DNA of 64,000 nucleotides from Marivita sp. GX14005 (GTDB lineage Bacteria; Pseudomonadota; Alphaproteobacteria; Rhodobacterales; Rhodobacteraceae): assembly GCF_023370775.1 (NCBI RefSeq), contig NZ_JAMCCQ010000002.1, positions 682,001 through 746,000 on the forward strand. Direction: 5' to 3'. Within the stretch, counting starts at the first letter, position 1, and each line of letters begins with the position of its first letter. Shown in pieces: positions 54,596-63,816 of this stretch. The notes below the pieces were generated by a model. It was not told where the DNA came from. It saw only the letters and a program-made list of their open reading frames with translations, and did not search any database. A program made the translations under genes and the position numbers.

Positions 54596-55912
54596 CTAGT
54601 CCTGACGCAGCGGCCGGATCTTGAGTGCGGTGATGCGGTTGTGATCGCGCGCCATCACCTCGAAGCGAAAGCCGTGGAAGCTGAACACCTGGCCGACCGT
54701 CGGGATCATCTGTGCCTCGTGAATGACCAGCCCGGCGACGGTGTTGGCCTCGTCATCCGGCAGGTTCCAGTCCATCGCACGGTTCAGATCACGAATGGTC
54801 ATCGCACCGTCGATCCAGAAATTACCGTCCTCGGCACGCTCCACGGGATGTTCGGCGTCCGGGTCGAATTCGTCGGTGATCTCGCCGACGATTTCCTCTA
54901 GGATATCCTCCAGCGTGATCAGCCCCTGCAAAGCGCCGTATTCGTCCACCACCAGCGCGAAATGTGTGCGGCGGCGCAGGAACTGGCGCATCTGGTCGTC
55001 GAGCGAGGTGCTTTCGGGGATGAAATAGGGCTTCATCGCGACATCGGCGAAACGGAACTTCCGCATTTCTTCCATCGGGCGGTCGCTTTCCTGCATGAAC
55101 TGATACATCGAACGGAAAAGATCCTTGGCGTGCACGACGCCGATGATGTTCTCCGGCTCACCGCGATAGACGGGCAGGCGGGTGTGGTTCGATTGCAGGC
55201 ATTGCTGCAGGATGTCCTGCGGCTCGTGATCGGCATTGATCATCTCGATCCCCGAACGGTGCAGCATGACCTCCTCGACCGTGCGGTCGCTCAGATCGAG
55301 CGCGCCCAGGATGCGGTCGCGATCCTCCTTTTCGACCACGCCCTCGGAATGGCCCAGATGCAGCGCGCCGGCGATTTCTTCGCGCACGGCGAGGATCTGA
55401 CTGTCTGGATCGGTCTTGACGCCGAAGACGCGCAGCACACCGCGAACCAGAACGCGCACCGCGCCGACGACCGGCGAGAACACCTTCACCACCACCGCGA
55501 TCACCGGCGAAACGGTGCTGGCGGCAGTTTCGGGATTGGTGATCGCATAAGTCTTCGGCAGCACCTCGGCGAAGATCAGCACCAGCATCGTCATCACCAG
55601 AGTCGCGAGAGCCACGCCGGATTCGCCGAACAGTTTGGTAAAAAGTGCCGTCGCCAGCGATGTGGCAAGGATGTTGACGAGATTGTTGCCGAGCAGGACC
55701 GAACCGATCAGCCTCTCGTTGTCTTCGGTGATGGCAAGCGCCCGCGCCGCGCCTTTCGAACCCTTGTCCGTCATCGAACGCAGTTTGCCGCGCGATGCGG
55801 CCGTCAGCGCGGTTTCCGAGCCGGAAAAGAAGGCCGAGAGGAACAGAAGGCACAAGATTGCGGCGGCGGTGATCCAGAGTGCGGCATCGGCCGCCGATGA
55901 TGCGGGTTCCAT
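54596..55912 (-). CDS. CorC/HlyC-family protein (CNNM, CBS, CorC_HlyC domains)
   Basis: From ATG 55912 the product is 438 residues; a GTG at 55939 would add nine. It has a CNNM membrane domain (FLSAFFSGSETALTAASRGKLR, LLGNNLVNILATSLATALF, FAEVLPKTYAITNPE), two CBS repeats (LPVYRGEPENIIGVVHAKDLF, THFALVVDEYGALQGLITLEDILEEIVGEI) and a C-terminal CorC_HlyC domain (IDGAMTIRDLNRAMDWNLPDDEANTVAGLVI). These proteins are linked to Mg or Co efflux or to regulation of ion homeostasis. Start choice is uncertain, as neither has a strong ribosome site. Confidence 0.88.
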   Translation of the reverse strand: MEPASSAADAALWITAAAILCLLFLSAFFSGSETALTAASRGKLRSMTDKGSKGAARALAITEDNERLIGSVLLGNNLVNILATSLATALFTKLFGESGVALATLVMTMLVLIFAEVLPKTYAITNPETAASTVSPVIAVVVKVFSPVVGAVRVLVRGVLRVFGVKTDPDSQILAVREEIAGALHLGHSEGVVEKEDRDRILGALDLSDRTVEEVMLHRSGIEMINADHEPQDILQQCLQSNHTRLPVYRGEPENIIGVVHAKDLFRSMYQFMQESDRPMEEMRKFRFADVAMKPYFIPESTSLDDQMRQFLRRRTHFALVVDEYGALQGLITLEDILEEIVGEITDEFDPDAEHPVERAEDGNFWIDGAMTIRDLNRAMDWNLPDDEANTVAGLVIHEAQMIPTVGQVFSFHGFRFEVMARDHNRITALKIRPLRQD

Positions 55913-55980
55913 TGGGTCCAACTTATTGACAGGTTTCACACGTTATGGGGCCGAGCGCCGCCGCGTTCAAGATGCCGGGA

Positions 55981-56907
55981 TCAGCCCTTTGCCAACGGGT
56001 GATGATCCAGCACCAGCTCGCGCAGCCGTTCTTCGAGCACATGGGTATAAATCTCGGTGGTGGACACATCGGCATGGCCCAGAAAGGTCTGGATCGCGCG
56101 CAGATCGGCACCATTGGCCAGCAAATGTGTCGCAAAGGCGTGACGGAGCGTGTGCGGCGTGACCTTGTCCGGCGAGACGCCAGCTCGCACGGCCAAATCC
56201 TTGATCAGGATATAGAAGGCATGTCGGGTGAGATGCCCCGATTTGCCACGCGAGGGAAAGAGGAAACCCGATTCCGGCTTGCCCGCCATCCGTGCCGCAT
56301 CCTCGTCGGCCATCCGCTGCGCAAGCCACTCGCGCAGCGCCATACGCGCCGGCGGAGACAGGGGCACCATGCGTTCCTTGCCGCCCTTGCCCCGGATCAG
56401 CAGCATCCTCGGATCGCCCTTGGCCGCGCTCAACGGCAGCGAGACCAACTCGCTCACCCGCATCCCGGTGGCGTAGAGCAGCTCCATCAGACAGGCGTTG
56501 CGCAAGCGGTCCGCTGCGCTGCGCCCGTGGGCCCGCGCTGCGTCCAAAAGCCGGTCCACCTCTTCAGTCGACACGGTCTTGGGCAGACGCTTGTCGCGTC
56601 CCGGACCGCTGATCTGAACCGCCGGATTGTCGGCGCGCAAGCCTTCCTCGAAACAGAAGCGGTAAAGCTGCTTGATCGCCGAAAGTCGCCGCGCGCGCGT
56701 CGATTTCGCCAATCCCTGCGCGTCGCAATGGACGAGATATGCTTCGACATCCGCTTTCTGCGCGGTTGCAAGGTCGGACTTGCTATGCGCAAGCCAAGCG
56801 CTGAAATCGGACAGATCGCGCGCGTAGGCAAGCTGAGTGTTGTTCGCCGCGCCCCGCTCAGCGGCTTGAGCTTCAAGAAAGCCCGAGACCAGATGCGCGT
56901 CCTTCAT
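55981..56907 (-). CDS. xerD: Tyrosine recombinase XerD
   Basis: The 308-residue protein has the XerD N-terminal SAM-like domain (FLEAQAAERGAANNTQLAYARDLSDF) and a catalytic domain with Arg in TGMRVSELV, Lys in GKGGKERMV, HTLRHAFATHLL and HADVSTTEIYTHV (the final Tyr nucleophile). It resolves chromosome dimers at dif with XerC. It overlaps the next minus-strand gene's stop by 4 bp. It is a housekeeping enzyme, not a mobile-element integrase. Confidence 0.93.
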   Translation of the reverse strand: MKDAHLVSGFLEAQAAERGAANNTQLAYARDLSDFSAWLAHSKSDLATAQKADVEAYLVHCDAQGLAKSTRARRLSAIKQLYRFCFEEGLRADNPAVQISGPGRDKRLPKTVSTEEVDRLLDAARAHGRSAADRLRNACLMELLYATGMRVSELVSLPLSAAKGDPRMLLIRGKGGKERMVPLSPPARMALREWLAQRMADEDAARMAGKPESGFLFPSRGKSGHLTRHAFYILIKDLAVRAGVSPDKVTPHTLRHAFATHLLANGADLRAIQTFLGHADVSTTEIYTHVLEERLRELVLDHHPLAKG

Positions 56908-58454
56908 CGCCTTGCGCTTTCCATATCGAGGATCACGAGCTGAAGCGCGGCGCGCCGGGCCACGTCCTCCAATCCGAAACTGCGCAGGATGCGAATGGAC
57001 TCGGTCAAATCGTCATGATTGCCCTCCGCGCCGCTGTCGAACCGTTCGAGCGCAATCAGAAGCGCTTCCCCGATCCGGTCCTGCGCAGCCATGCTGGCAA
57101 TATCTGAGGGCAGGTCCGCGGCTCTCGTCCAGCCCTGTGCAAGCGCGGTCGCGTAGGGCAAATCCGGCAAATATCCATCCGGTGCGCCGCGGGCGATGCC
57201 CGCCAGAAAGGCGAGCGTTGCATCGTCGCTTTGCGCCAATCCGTGCGCCGCGGCTTCATACCCATCCGACAGAAGACCGGCGAAACCGGCAATCCGCGCG
57301 GCACGCCCGGCAAGCGGCATATCCTGCAACCGGTCCGCGAAGAGGTTGGAGAAGGGCACCAGCAACCCGGCGCTGCGCATCTGCGGCCAGACCTTTTCCA
57401 GAGCGACGGAAATCTTGCCCGCATCTTGCGTCTCCAGCGCAGCCTCGAAACGCTGTAGCGCCTCGACACGGTCCCAGATGCCACCAGACGCCGCGCGCAT
57501 CTGGTCGGTATAGACGCCAAGAAGCTGGTTGCCGTCGATGGCACCGGCCCGCGCCAGCCGCTCCGCCGCTTGCAACTGCGCCCGCCAGCCCGAATCGCCG
57601 CTCAGCTCGACCACGGCGAAGGGCAGGGGCAGCGGTGCGGTCGGCAGCGCCTCTCCGATCGCCTCGAACAGCCGGAACTGCAGCGGGCTCGGACGCACGG
57701 GCGGTCGCAAAGGACGCGCTTCTTCGGCATATTCGGGATCGAGGAACCGCAGCAGCAATTCACTGTCGCGCCCGTTCAGATGGCCCAGCGCATGGCCGGT
57801 CTGGTAAATCGTCATCGCGCGCGGATAATCGCCGCCGCGCGTCGCGCACCAGATGCGCGCCGCCAGATCGCGGCTCAGGCGCGGGCGCGCGTTGAGCATC
57901 CGGCAAAGCGCGTCGTCGGAACCCGTCAGCAGGGCCAGATCGAAGGCGAGCGAGAAAAGCTCCGGCGTCAGCGGTCCGACCCGGTCCAGCAGCGCCTCGG
58001 CCGGTGCGACAAGCCCATGATCGTAAAGCGCGGCAACCCGGGCCCGAAGCAGCGCCGTTCCGTCACCGCCCGCAGGCGGCACGGCCTCGGCCAGCAGCAG
58101 CGTATGATAGAGCGAATCGAGCGCCGGCACCGAGGGCGCGCGCCCTTGCAGCCGTTCGATCAGATCGATCAGCCGCGCCTCCGAACTGCCCCGCCAGAGC
58201 GTTTGCGGCAATCCGGTGACAGAGGTCGGCAAAAGCCCCGCGCCGCCGATCTCGGGCGCGCCGAGCGGGCGCGAATCGACCTTCGGCACCGCCGCGCTCT
58301 GCGCCACCGGAGGCTCGAAGGCGCGCGGCGCGATGGTCACGGCGGGTGTGACATCCCGCTGCATCGTCAACCAGTCGATCGCCGAAAGCGGCGCGTCCTG
58401 CGCGCTGGCAGCCGAGGTCATCCCGGCCGCGATCAAGAAAGCTCTAATCCGCAT
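56904..58454 (-). CDS. Secreted protein of unknown function (516 aa)
   Basis: A short signal peptide (RAFLIAAGMTSAASA) is followed by a long, mostly helical domain with repeated Ala-Leu pairs (LLDRVGPLTPELFSLAFDLALLTG, MTIYQTGHALGHLNGRDSELLLRFLDPE). The helical repeats could be TPR- or SEL1-like, but no consensus is clear. It overlaps xerD by 4 bp and the upstream 49-residue membrane protein gene by 11 bp, so the three genes are translationally linked. Function is unknown; the neighbours do not explain it. Confidence 0.75.
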   Translation of the reverse strand: MRIRAFLIAAGMTSAASAQDAPLSAIDWLTMQRDVTPAVTIAPRAFEPPVAQSAAVPKVDSRPLGAPEIGGAGLLPTSVTGLPQTLWRGSSEARLIDLIERLQGRAPSVPALDSLYHTLLLAEAVPPAGGDGTALLRARVAALYDHGLVAPAEALLDRVGPLTPELFSLAFDLALLTGSDDALCRMLNARPRLSRDLAARIWCATRGGDYPRAMTIYQTGHALGHLNGRDSELLLRFLDPEYAEEARPLRPPVRPSPLQFRLFEAIGEALPTAPLPLPFAVVELSGDSGWRAQLQAAERLARAGAIDGNQLLGVYTDQMRAASGGIWDRVEALQRFEAALETQDAGKISVALEKVWPQMRSAGLLVPFSNLFADRLQDMPLAGRAARIAGFAGLLSDGYEAAAHGLAQSDDATLAFLAGIARGAPDGYLPDLPYATALAQGWTRAADLPSDIASMAAQDRIGEALLIALERFDSGAEGNHDDLTESIRILRSFGLEDVARRAALQLVILDMESARR

Positions 58455-58593
58455 CCAACGTCACAGGCTGCCTGATTTCGGTCTGCGGAGGCGAGAAATC
58501 CGCGCCGAAAAACGGCCCGACATACGCATAGGCCACCAGCGCCACCGCACCGATGATCGCCAGGTAAATCAACCACTTCAGAATCCGCCCCAC
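58444..58593 (-). CDS. Small single-helix membrane protein (49 aa)
   Basis: A GTG at 58593 with a GCGAGGG ribosome site opens a frame: VGRILKWLIYLAIIGAVALVA (a transmembrane helix at about 5-24), a short periplasmic or cytoplasmic tail and FFGADFSPPQTEIRQPVTLDAD. The stop lies inside the start of the following gene (11-bp overlap), which supports translation. It would be easily missed. Its role is unknown; it heads the run ending with xerD. Confidence 0.65.
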   Translation of the reverse strand: MGRILKWLIYLAIIGAVALVAYAYVGPFFGADFSPPQTEIRQPVTLDAD

Positions 58594-58724
58594 GAAACCC
58601 TCGCCTGCCTTGTCTGTTTTTTTGCAACTTATAACTGGCAATTCCAACAATATCACGTCATTCAACCGATCACGCCGGAAAATTGGCGGCACTTGGCCGA
58701 CACTGCGGAACATCACGGGCGCGA

Positions 58725-59273
58725 ATGCAGTCGAGACTGAAAAAAACGGTTGTCTTGGTGGGCATGATGGGGGCGGGGAAAACCGCCGTCGGCAAGGCGC
58801 TGGCGGCAGCATTGCATGCGCCATTTATCGATTCGGATGCCGAGATCGAAAAAGCCGCCAACATGACGATCCCCGAGATCTTCGCCCGCGACGGAGAGCC
58901 GTTCTTTCGGCGCAAGGAACGTCAGGTGATCTCCCGCCTGCTGAGCTCGGAAAGCTGCATCCTCTCCACCGGAGGCGGTGCGTTTCTCGCGCCCGAGAAC
59001 CGCACCATCATTTCCGCCAAGGGCGTGTCGGTCTGGCTCGATGCCGATCTCGACCTGCTCTGGAGCCGCGTGAAGCACAAGGATACCCGGCCGTTGCTGC
59101 GCGTGCCCGATCCATATGCCGCGCTTGACCGAATCTTTAAGGAGCGCGTTCCGATCTACGCCAAGGCCGATATAAGCGTCCGGTCCGAACCCGGCCTGTC
59201 GATCGACGATATGGCTGGCCGCGTCATCGCCGCGCTGCGCAGCCGCCCCGATGTGCTCAAGGAGCCCGCATGA
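58725..59273 (+). CDS. aroK: Shikimate kinase
   Basis: The 182-residue kinase has Walker A GMMGAGKTAVGK, the DxD motif FIDSDAEIEKAA, the arginine region FRRKERQVI and GGGAFLAPENR. It phosphorylates shikimate in aromatic amino acid synthesis. ATG 58725 has a poor ribosome site, but the frame upstream offers no better start with the family N-terminus. It overlaps aroB by 4 bp. Confidence 0.95.
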   Translation: MQSRLKKTVVLVGMMGAGKTAVGKALAAALHAPFIDSDAEIEKAANMTIPEIFARDGEPFFRRKERQVISRLLSSESCILSTGGGAFLAPENRTIISAKGVSVWLDADLDLLWSRVKHKDTRPLLRVPDPYAALDRIFKERVPIYAKADISVRSEPGLSIDDMAGRVIAALRSRPDVLKEPA

Positions 59274-60397
59274 TCCAGACCGTCCACGTCCCGCTTCCGG
59301 GCCGCGCCTATGACGTCCGCATTGGTCCCGATCTCCTCGCCCGTGCCGGCGCGGAAATCGCCCCCCATCTCGCGCGCCCCCGGGTCGCCGTCGTCACCGA
59401 TGCCCATGTCGCCGATTTGCATCTGCCGGCGCTCGAACGGGCGCTTTCGGCCGAGGGGATCGCGTCGGTCAGCCTGACCCTGCCGGCGGGAGAGGCGACG
59501 AAATCCTGGCCCCATTTCACGCGCTGCGTCGAATGGCTGCTCGATCAGCAGGTCGAACGCCGTGACGTGGTCATCGCACTGGGCGGCGGCGTGATCGGCG
59601 ATCTCGTCGGCTTCGCCGCCGCCGTCCTGCGCCGCGGCGTGCGTTTCGTGCAGGTGCCGACCTCGCTGCTTGCCCAGGTGGACAGCTCCGTCGGCGGCAA
59701 GACGGGGATCAACGCACCGCAGGGCAAGAACCTGATCGGCGCGTTCCACCAGCCCGCTCTGGTGCTGGCCGATATCTCTGTCCTGCAAAGCCTGACCGAC
59801 CGCGATTTCCTCGCCGGCATGGGCGAGGTGGTGAAATACGGCCTTCTGGGCGATGAGCGCTTTTTCGAATGGCAGGAACGTCATGCCGAGGATCTCAAGA
59901 CCCGCGATCCGGGTGCGCTCGGTCACGCCGTGCGCCGGTCGGTCGAGATGAAAGCGGATATCGTGCTGCGCGATGAAACTGAACAGGGCGACCGCGCGCT
60001 TCTCAATCTCGGCCACACTTTCTGTCATGCTCTCGAAGCCGCGACCGGCTATTCGAACCGCCTGCTGCATGGCGAGGGCGTTGCCATCGGCTGCACACTG
60101 GCCTTCGATCTTTCCGCGCAACTCGGCCTCTGCGCGCAGGAAGACCCCAGCCGCCTGCGCGCGCTGTTGGCGCAGACGGGCATGGCCGCGAGCGTCGGCG
60201 ATATCGACGGCGATCTGCCGGATGCACAAACCCTGCTCGACTTGATGAAACAGGACAAGAAGGTCGTGGATGGCAAGCTGACCTTCATCCTCGCCCGCGC
60301 CATCGGAGAGGCCTTCATGACCTCAGATGTCCCGCAGGACGCCGTCGAACAGCTCCTGGAGGATGCGCTCGCCGCGCGCTCCCTTTCTTCTTGCTGA
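59270..60397 (+). CDS. aroB: 3-dehydroquinate synthase
   Basis: The 375-residue enzyme has GEATKSWPHFTRC, the NAD site GGGVIGDLVGFAAAVLRRG, and TSLLAQVDSSVGGKTGIN, with metal-binding GEVVKYGLLGD and LNLGHTFCHALE. It forms the first ring of the shikimate pathway. aroK-aroB are overlapping, a common arrangement. Copy B of the dispersed repeat starts inside its last codons. Confidence 0.97.
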   Translation: MIQTVHVPLPGRAYDVRIGPDLLARAGAEIAPHLARPRVAVVTDAHVADLHLPALERALSAEGIASVSLTLPAGEATKSWPHFTRCVEWLLDQQVERRDVVIALGGGVIGDLVGFAAAVLRRGVRFVQVPTSLLAQVDSSVGGKTGINAPQGKNLIGAFHQPALVLADISVLQSLTDRDFLAGMGEVVKYGLLGDERFFEWQERHAEDLKTRDPGALGHAVRRSVEMKADIVLRDETEQGDRALLNLGHTFCHALEAATGYSNRLLHGEGVAIGCTLAFDLSAQLGLCAQEDPSRLRALLAQTGMAASVGDIDGDLPDAQTLLDLMKQDKKVVDGKLTFILARAIGEAFMTSDVPQDAVEQLLEDALAARSLSSC

Positions 60398-60440
60398 AAA
60401 TATCCCGGGGGGTCCGGGGGGCTGGCCCCCCGGTGCCGGC
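60384..60440 (-). repeat. Dispersed intergenic repeat, copy B
   Basis: On the minus strand a hairpin of CCGGGGGGC and GCCCCCCGG arms (60414-60433) is followed by ACCCCCCGGGATATTTT and GCAAGAAGAAAG. It lies between convergent aroB and ssb. Its architecture matches copy A closely, including ACCCCCCGG. Confidence 0.75.
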
Positions 60441-60472
60441 GAAATCATCTCGGTCTGCTGCAGGCTGAGCGA

Positions 60473-60973
60473 CTAGAACGGAATCTCGTCATCGATGTCA
60501 CGCGCTGGCGCGCGCGCCGGTCCGCCGCCACCGCCCGAGCCGCCATAGTCGCCGCCGCCATAATCCCCGCCGTAGTCGCTGCCCGAGCCGCCCCCGCCAT
60601 AGGTGCTGCCGCCACCGCCATCGCGGCTGTCGAGGAAGGTCAACTCGCCGGCATAGGGCCGCAGCACGACTTCCGTGCTGTAACGATCCTGGCCCGACTG
60701 ATCCTGCCATTTGCGCGTCTCGAGCTTGCCCTCGATATAGACCTTGGAGCCCTTGCGCAGATATTGCTCGGCCAGGCGCGCGAGATTTTCGTTGAAAATC
60801 GCCACACTATGCCATTCGGTGCGCTCGCGCCGCTCCCCGGTATTGCGGTCCTTCCACGTCTCGGACGTGGCGACGCGCAAGTTGCACACCTTGCCGCCAT
60901 TCTGAAACGTGCGCACCTCGGGGTCGCGCCCGAGATTGCCGATGATAATGACCTTGTTGACTGAACCGGCCAT
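60473..60973 (-). CDS. ssb: Single-stranded DNA-binding protein
   Basis: The 166-residue protein starts [39 protein letters not shown], the OB-fold of SSB, has [40 protein letters not shown], and ends with a glycine-rich linker and the acidic tip DIDDEIPF that recruits partner proteins. The ATG at 60973 is chosen because the upstream ATG (61000) adds nine residues before the conserved start. It is monocistronic. Confidence 0.97.
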   Translation of the reverse strand: MAGSVNKVIIIGNLGRDPEVRTFQNGGKVCNLRVATSETWKDRNTGERRERTEWHSVAIFNENLARLAEQYLRKGSKVYIEGKLETRKWQDQSGQDRYSTEVVLRPYAGELTFLDSRDGGGGSTYGGGGSGSDYGGDYGGGDYGGSGGGGGPARAPARDIDDEIPF

Positions 60974-61078
60974 GCTGCCCCCGTTATTATCCAAATCCAA
61001 GCCGCCGGCGCGCCGCTTCCCGGCACGCCCGAACCTATGCCTTCGCGTTATATCAACAGCTATAGCTGAAGAAAGCCT

Positions 61079-61771
61079 TTAAGACGGCGCGGCGGTCCAG
61101 CGCCGTTCCAGCTTCTCCAGCGCCGCGACCCGCTCGTCGGTCTTGGGGTGCGACATGAGCCAGGCCGGAACCGCGCCGGAGCGGGCCTGCGTCAGCTTAT
61201 CCAGCTTAGTGAACAGCGATTTCTGCGCATCGATCCCGATCCCGGCCTTGTGCAGAAGCGCCGCGGCATAGGCATCTGCCTCATATTCGTCCCCGCGCGA
61301 CAGGCGCGCCGCGAGTAGCGTCGCCAGACCGTTCGCGATCCATACGCCGATTCCGGGCAGGAACCGCGAGAGCACCAGCGCCAGTGCCGTGCGCAGCGCG
61401 TTCTGACCGGAGAAATCGATCATCCGCCGCCGTGAATGACCCAGCGCGACATGCCCGAGCTCATGCGCGATCACGCTGGCAAGCTCCTCGCCAGTCACCT
61501 CGCCATTCTGATACTTTCGATAGAACCCGCGCGTGATGAAGATGCGCCCATCCGGCGCCGCCAGTCCGTTCACCGGATCGATCTCGTAGATATGCACCCG
61601 GATCCGCTCCAGATCGAGCGCCCGCGCCAGACGGTCCGTCAGCGCCTTGAGCCGTGGGTCGGCCAGCTCGGTCGATCGCGCATCGAGCTCGCGCTTCGTG
61701 CGCCAGACCGAGAAGTGATACATCGCCAGCGCGTACAGGATCGCCAGCAGGATCGGCGTGAATTTCAGCAT
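61079..61771 (-). CDS. M48-family zinc metalloprotease
   Basis: The 230-residue protein has an N-terminal membrane anchor (FTPILLAILYALAMYHFSVW), the HEXXH zinc motif in VIAHELGHVALGH, and the third-ligand region SRGDEYEADAYAAALLHKAG. It matches HtpX-like or Oma1-like M48 peptidases that act in the inner membrane or periplasm. Substrate unknown. It is downstream of ssb but on the same strand with its own start, 105 bp away. Confidence 0.88.
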   Translation of the reverse strand: MLKFTPILLAILYALAMYHFSVWRTKRELDARSTELADPRLKALTDRLARALDLERIRVHIYEIDPVNGLAAPDGRIFITRGFYRKYQNGEVTGEELASVIAHELGHVALGHSRRRMIDFSGQNALRTALALVLSRFLPGIGVWIANGLATLLAARLSRGDEYEADAYAAALLHKAGIGIDAQKSLFTKLDKLTQARSGAVPAWLMSHPKTDERVAALEKLERRWTAAPS

Positions 61772-61843
61772 GGTCCAGATATGGGGTGTGCCGCGCCGCA
61801 GGGCAAGCGCGCCGCCTGCCGGCGGCGCGCTTTTCGATGGAGA

Positions 61844-62275
61844 TCAGCTTTCGAGCGTCGCATCCATCGTGATCTTCGCAGCCTTGAGCAGCTTCGAGAC
61901 CGGACAATTTTCCTTGGCTGTGTTCGCCGCCTCGTGAAAATCCTCATCGCTGATACCGGGAATTTTCGCTCTCAGGTCGAGGTGAACCGCCGTTATCGCA
62001 AATCCCTCGCCCTGTTCTTCCAGCGAAACCGTGGCCTTCGTATCGATATCTTCGGCCACCGCCTCATAATTGTTCAGGATCATCGACAGCGCCATCGAAA
62101 AGCACCCGGCATGCGCCGCGCCGATCAATTCCTCGGGATTGGTCCCCGGCTGATCCTCGAAACGGGTGTTGAACCCGTAAGGCTGGTTCTCGAGCGCGCC
62201 CGATTGCGTCGAGATCTTGCCCCTGCCGTCCTTCAGCCCGCCGGACCAATGCGCGGATGCGGTTTTCTTGATCAT
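61844..62275 (-). CDS. OsmC-family peroxiredoxin
   Basis: The 143-residue protein begins at ATG 62275. It has the OsmC pattern: FNTRFEDQPGTNPEELIGAAHAGCFSMALSMIL and AKENCPVSKLLKAAKI, with the two redox cysteines in HAGCF and ENCPV. OsmC and Ohr proteins reduce organic hydroperoxides with these cysteines. An in-frame ATG at 62404 would add 43 residues not seen in the family. It follows the VWA gene by 91 bp on the same strand. Confidence 0.92.
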   Translation of the reverse strand: MIKKTASAHWSGGLKDGRGKISTQSGALENQPYGFNTRFEDQPGTNPEELIGAAHAGCFSMALSMILNNYEAVAEDIDTKATVSLEEQGEGFAITAVHLDLRAKIPGISDEDFHEAANTAKENCPVSKLLKAAKITMDATLES

Positions 62276-62366
62276 AGCCCCGTCCTTTCCTTGGGTGAAC
62301 TCGCAAGGGAAACCGGCGCCGGAGCGATGCGGTTCCACGCGGCCCGCCCTTTTCGCCGCATCGGCA

Positions 62367-63551
62367 CTACCGCGCCAGCGCCGCGATCCCGCGCGCGAGG
62401 CCATCCAGCGTCATCGGCACCATCGCATCCTCGAAAATCTCGCGAATCATCCCGATGGATTGCGTGTAGGGCCATTGCGCCTCGGGCACCGGATTGATCC
62501 ACAGATGCGACGGCCATTGCAGCCGCGCACGCTCCAGCCAGACCTGTCCGGGCTCCGGATTCCAATGCTCGTTCGCACCTCCGGCAAAGGCGATCTCGTA
62601 GGGCGACATGCTGGCATCGCCGACAAAGATGCACCTGTAATCGGCGCCATAGGTGTTCAGCACCTCGCGCGTGGGCACCTGCGCGTCCCAGCGCCGGCGA
62701 TTATCGCGCCAGACGCCTTCGTAAAGACAGTTGTGGAAATAGAAATGCTCCAGATGCTTGAACTCGGCCCGCGCGGCCGAAAACAGCTCCTCGACGATCC
62801 TGACATGGGCATCCATCGATCCGCCCACGTCCAGAAACAGGATGACCTTGACCGCGTTGCGACGCTCCGGCCGGGTTTTAACGTCGAGATAGCCGTGCTC
62901 CGCCGTCGCGCGGATCGTGCCTTGAAGATCAAGCTCGTCCGCGGCCCCGTCACGCGCCCAGCGGCGCAAACGCTTCAGCGCGATCTTGATGTTGCGCGTA
63001 CCAAGCTCCCGACTGTCGTCGAGATTGCGGAACTCCCGCCTGTCCCAGACCTTGACCGCCCGGCGATGCCGGCTCTCCTGCTGCCCGATCCGCACACCCT
63101 CGGGATTATAGCCATACGCCCCGAAAGGCGAGGTACCGGCCGTTCCGATCCACTTGCTCCCGCCCTGATGACGCCCCTGCTGCTCCCTGAGCCGGTCTTT
63201 CAGCGTCTCCATCAGCTTGTCGAACCCGCCAAGCGCCTCGACCTCGGCCTGTTCCTCCGCGCTCAGATGCGTCTCGGCCAGCTTGCGCAACCATTCTTCC
63301 GGCAGATCGAGCGCCTCCAGAACCTGCTCGCTGCCGATCCGGTCCAGCCCTTCGAAGCTCTCGGCGAAGGCGCGGTCGAAGCGGTCGATATGCCGCTCGT
63401 CCTTCACCATGGCGCTGCGCGCAAGGTAATAGAACGCCTCCGGATCATAGGTCACCAGCCCCGCGCGCATCGCGGCGAGAAACTCCAGATACTCGCGCAG
63501 GGAGACCGGAACACCCGTCCTGCGCAACGCCTCGAAAAACGGAACGAACAT
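62367..63551 (-). CDS. VWA-domain protein, CoxE-like
   Basis: The 394-residue protein has an N-terminal helical region (FVPFFEALRRTGVPVSLREYLEFLAAMRAGL) and a C-terminal von Willebrand A domain with FLDVGGSMDAHVRIVEELFSAARAEFKHLEHFYFHN, DYRCIFVGDASMSPYEI and LWINPVPEAQWPYTQSIGMIREIF. DVGGSMD replaces the classical DxSxS metal site but keeps the pattern. These CoxE-type proteins often work with MoxR AAA+ ATPases in metal-enzyme maturation; no such ATPase is in the window. Confidence 0.85.
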   Translation of the reverse strand: MFVPFFEALRRTGVPVSLREYLEFLAAMRAGLVTYDPEAFYYLARSAMVKDERHIDRFDRAFAESFEGLDRIGSEQVLEALDLPEEWLRKLAETHLSAEEQAEVEALGGFDKLMETLKDRLREQQGRHQGGSKWIGTAGTSPFGAYGYNPEGVRIGQQESRHRRAVKVWDRREFRNLDDSRELGTRNIKIALKRLRRWARDGAADELDLQGTIRATAEHGYLDVKTRPERRNAVKVILFLDVGGSMDAHVRIVEELFSAARAEFKHLEHFYFHNCLYEGVWRDNRRRWDAQVPTREVLNTYGADYRCIFVGDASMSPYEIAFAGGANEHWNPEPGQVWLERARLQWPSHLWINPVPEAQWPYTQSIGMIREIFEDAMVPMTLDGLARGIAALAR

Positions 63552-63604
63552 GCGCGATACCTAGCAACGCCAAACCGCCGGGGCCAGCGGTCCTGCCTTC
63601 TTCG

Positions 63605-63648
63605 TTTCATAAATATCTCGGGAGTTTGAGGGCAGAGCCCTCAAGTTC
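63605..63648 (-). repeat. Dispersed intergenic repeat, copy C
   Basis: On the minus strand a TTGAGGGC/GCCCTCAA hairpin (63626-63644) is followed by ACTCCCGAGATATTTATGAAACGAAG. It lies between the VWA gene and a 55-residue membrane protein gene, both minus-strand. Confidence 0.6.
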
Positions 63649-63816
63649 TCAAAGAACGAGTTTCTCGATCGCGATGGTCAGGATGAGACCCAGCAGCGAA
63701 AAGAGGATCGCGTAGACCGCCCCGTATTGCAGCATATCGGCGCGGTTGCCCTTGCGCCGCCGCGCGGTCAGCGCGCCGAAGATGGCTCCGAAGATGGCCC
63801 CGGCGATGACGATCAT
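63649..63816 (-). CDS. Small membrane protein (55 aa)
   Basis: Two hydrophobic segments (IVIAGAIFGAIFGALTA with a GxxxG-like pattern and GAVYAILFSLLGLILTIAIEKLVL) are separated by a basic loop (RRRKGNRADMLQY). It overlaps the upstream gene by 4 bp (ATGA). The shape recalls small Gly-zipper membrane peptides. Function unknown. It is the second gene of a run entering from the right edge. Confidence 0.65.
   Translation of the reverse strand: MIVIAGAIFGAIFGALTARRRKGNRADMLQYGAVYAILFSLLGLILTIAIEKLVL

Noticed and set aside
55981-56907. Phage or island integrase
   Set aside because: The protein has XerD wording and sits among housekeeping genes, with no attachment repeats or cargo. It is the chromosomal dimer-resolution recombinase.
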